Part shown: in pieces, positions 40,525 through 41,864 of the stretch
How the letters are laid out: the number at the start of each line of letters is the position of its first letter
Numbering within the stretch: the first letter of the stretch is position 1
Origin: a virus
Direction: 5' to 3' (one strand)
Length of the DNA stretch: 41,864 nt
Virus record (IMG/VR): IMGVR_UViG_3300043788_000031
Coordinates: 1 to 41,864 of that record
Program-made: the position numbers and the translations under genes
Notes under the pieces: model-generated
The model's input: the letters and a program-made list of their open reading frames with translations, nothing else
Databases searched by the model: none
What the model was told of the DNA's origin: nothing

Positions 40525-41053
40525 CGCCCGTCACGCCCGGCCCGTTTTCGGGCTCTTGTTCGGCGGGGTCCGGCATTGGCAGCACGTAGACCGTGCCTAC
40601 CGGCAGAAACCCCATCTTTTGTAGAAGCTGATCGCCAACTTCTCCAAGGTCTGCATGACAAGCGTTGAGGCGCACACGGACGGGAGCCTTAAGGGTCTGG
40701 ACACGAAGTGCGCGAAGTAGCGCTCCGCCGATGCCGCGATTTTCGAGGCCGGGTAGGACCGCAAAGAACTCGCCGTCGAGGACGAATTCAGTTTCTTCAC
40801 ATGGCGGTGGCACGTACCCGCTCAAACAGAGAACACCAACCATGCGACCTTCGTGCTCGGCGACCACCGTGAATCCAAGTCCGGTGATCTTCGAGAAGAT
40901 CCATGCCACGCTCTTGTGCTCGTTAAGTTTCCCCAAGAACGGAGTGCTTCGAAGCTCTGCCCACTTTCGTACCAGCCGATAGATCTTGATCACATCCGTC
41001 GGCACCGCCTTCCGCACCTTAACGGGCAGAAGTGAACTCTTGACATCAGTCAT
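40457..41053 (-). CDS. GNAT-family acetyltransferase
   Basis: 198 aa with the GNAT acetyl-CoA motif ENRGIGGALLRAL, a preceding beta-strand pair (FTVVAEHEGRMVGVLCLSGY) and DGEFFAVLPGLE. The last 35 residues are highly acidic (Glu, Asp, Ser). It could acetylate a phage or host protein. Start MTDVKSSL has GGAG 5 bases before; an upstream TTG is less likely. The tail-end overlap of 68 bases with the next gene is unusually long here. Confidence 0.8.
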   Translation of the reverse strand: MTDVKSSLLPVKVRKAVPTDVIKIYRLVRKWAELRSTPFLGKLNEHKSVAWIFSKITGLGFTVVAEHEGRMVGVLCLSGYVPPPCEETEFVLDGEFFAVLPGLENRGIGGALLRALRVQTLKAPVRVRLNACHADLGEVGDQLLQKMGFLPVGTVYVLPMPDPAEQEPENGPGVTGDAEQSESNDEHGSDDDPAELAN

Positions 41054-41085
41054 GGAGACTCCAGGCAACTTGCGTAGAGGGCCTC

Positions 41086-41094
41086 AGGATACCA
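41086..41094 (-). promoter_or_regulatory. Candidate extended -10 promoter before the GNAT gene
   Basis: Minus-strand TGGTATCCT fits an extended -10 (TGn-TATAAT type). Transcription would begin near 41079, giving a leader of about 26 nt to the ATG at 41053. No good -35 is seen. A nearly identical TGGTATCAT lies before the 125-aa gene. Confidence 0.3.
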
Positions 41095-41099
41095 CACCG

Positions 41100-41357
41100 C
41101 TAGGTGCTGGCTTCCAGAGCGCCCGGGGCCGGCTGAGAGCCGGCTGGTGATGGGGGAATTGCAGCCTTTCGTGCGGCCGCTATGGCTTCTGCTTCCAGCT
41201 CGGTGAGGTGCATCAGCACTCCGCCTTCCTTCAGTGCCCTGCCGAGGTTGATCAGCTTCACAACGGTTGGGTAGAACTGATGCGCGTCGCTGTACTGCCG
41301 CGGCTTCGAGGTGCCCAGGTGTCCAACGATGGTATCGATCTCAGAAGCTGAAAACAT
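41100..41357 (-). CDS. Hypothetical protein, 85 aa
   Basis: Begins MFSASEIDTIVGHLGTSKPR and continues with a helical middle and a Pro/Ala/Ser tail (residues 65-85). It lies between the 125-aa virion-like gene (7 bases) and the GNAT gene. No family recognised; helical proteins here may be head accessory proteins. Confidence 0.6.
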   Translation of the reverse strand: MFSASEIDTIVGHLGTSKPRQYSDAHQFYPTVVKLINLGRALKEGGVLMHLTELEAEAIAAARKAAIPPSPAGSQPAPGALEAST

Positions 41358-41364
41358 AAAGCCC

Positions 41365-41742
41365 TTACGCCAAACCGATCTCGGCGTCGATGTTGATGGT
41401 GACCGCGGTGGCGTTGCCGGCCAGGCCGCTCAGGAAGTCGGCGCTGTCGAAGCGATGCTTGCCGTACCAGTCCACGTAGGAGTTGGCCGGGATGGAGACG
41501 GCGTTGAATGCGAACTCGGTACCGGCCGCGCTTCCGGCCGTGGCGCCCTTGTACAGGCTCGCGGTCTGCGGGCTACCGGTCTTGTTGACCAGGCGGATGT
41601 GGGTGACAATCAGGTATGGCTGCGTCTGCGTGTATCCGACCGGACCGCTCAGGGAGCTGATGGCGCAGTTAAGGATGTTGGCAGCCGACGCCGAGAGCGC
41701 CGACGGCTCTACGTTGAGCTGCTTGTTGGATGCTACTGCCAT
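41365..41742 (-). CDS. Probable virion structural protein, 125 aa
   Basis: A Ser/Ala/Thr-rich beta protein (TQTQPYLIVTHIRLVNKTGS; GTEFAFNAVSIPANSYVDWY) with a regular strand pattern, resembling small jelly-roll capsid decoration or stabilising proteins. AGAGG lies 8 bases before the ATG. Exact role not determined. Confidence 0.6.
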   Translation of the reverse strand: MAVASNKQLNVEPSALSASAANILNCAISSLSGPVGYTQTQPYLIVTHIRLVNKTGSPQTASLYKGATAGSAAGTEFAFNAVSIPANSYVDWYGKHRFDSADFLSGLAGNATAVTINIDAEIGLA

Positions 41743-41767
41743 TTCGGTGGCCTCTTGTTATTGACGA

Positions 41768-41776
41768 ATGATACCA
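41768..41776 (-). promoter_or_regulatory. Candidate extended -10 promoter before the 125-aa gene
   Basis: Minus-strand TGGTATCAT; predicted start near 41761, leader of about 20 nt to the ATG at 41742. It resembles the element at 41086-41094. No convincing -35. Confidence 0.3.
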
Positions 41777-41785
41777 CGAGGCTTT

Positions 41786-41864
41786 CTACGCCTCTCCGTA
41801 CAGGCTGAAGGTTGATCCAACTACGAAATTTCCGCTGGCCAGCAACAGCTCCAGAGAGGTGACA
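41786..41864 (-). CDS. Hypothetical virion protein, C-terminal fragment (cut by right edge)
   Basis: The minus-strand reading frame ends at TAG 41788-41786. The last residues are LELLLASGNFVVGSTFSLYG followed by EA and stop; the GSTFSLYG ending is common at the C-terminus of phage tail or head structural proteins. The start lies outside the window. Confidence 0.55.
   Translation of the reverse strand, partial: VTSLELLLASGNFVVGSTFSLYGEA

Noticed and set aside
1-41864. Lysogeny module
   Set aside because: No integrase, excisionase, repressor pair or attachment-like repeat was found, although the window is not the whole genome.

Overview
The window is a contiguous piece of a GC-rich tailed bacteriophage genome. 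Terminase, portal, lysis and virion genes are interleaved with replication and recombination genes, and almost every junction overlaps by 1-14 bases. The host is inferred to be a Gram-negative proteobacterium: there is an embedded Rz/Rz1 spanin pair with a lipoprotein signal, and a DnaQ that resembles the enterobacterial Pol III epsilon subunit along its whole length. A very large portal, a 3054-residue virion polyprotein-like gene and the absence of any visible tape-measure or sheath gene suggest a podovirus. No integrase, repressor, DNA polymerase, major capsid or tail-fibre gene is visible. Both edges cut through genes on the minus strand, so the missing genes probably lie outside the window.

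Layout. (1) Positions 1-17322, all leftward: from the divergent promoter at about 17350 come primase-helicase, a phage O-like initiator carrying iteron arrays (putative origin), YbcO-type and VRR-NUC nucleases, a small-terminase-like protein, an HTH-metallophosphoesterase, nucleotide-pool enzymes (MazG-like, DUF5664/MazZ-like, HD phosphohydrolase), an RNA ligase, an HslV-like Ntn peptidase, large terminase, portal, DnaQ and a string of small unknowns. (2) Positions 17379-26882, all rightward: ERF annealing protein, lambda-Exo/YqaJ-type nuclease, endonuclease VII-like protein and SSB. These are followed by a 453-nt non-coding stretch holding tRNA-Asn and strong predicted RNA structure, then RtcB RNA ligase and about fifteen small genes, many with zinc ribbons (Lar-like, HNH, DUF1643). 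(3) Positions 41864-26827, all leftward: virion proteins, a GNAT acetyltransferase, two tandem paralogues, the giant polyvalent protein, then holin, endolysin and Rz/Rz1.

How it works together (inference). Replication would start at the iterons in the initiator gene, use the phage primase-helicase and SSB, and borrow the host Pol III core, into which the phage DnaQ could dock. ERF plus exonuclease and several junction or structure nucleases give recombination-dependent replication and resolution before terminase packaging. RtcB, the second RNA ligase and the tRNA form an RNA-repair set plausibly aimed at host tRNA-cleaving defences. The giant virion protein carries several predicted enzymatic domains (P-loop kinase, ADP-ribosyltransferase-like, zincin-like) and is likely ejected with the DNA.

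The most unusual items are the iterons read in three frames inside the initiator gene, the structured non-coding tRNA-rtcB locus, the DnaQ that keeps a clamp-binding-like motif and polymerase-binding-like tail, the phage HslV-like peptidase, and an exonuclease whose catalytic Glu is replaced by Gln.
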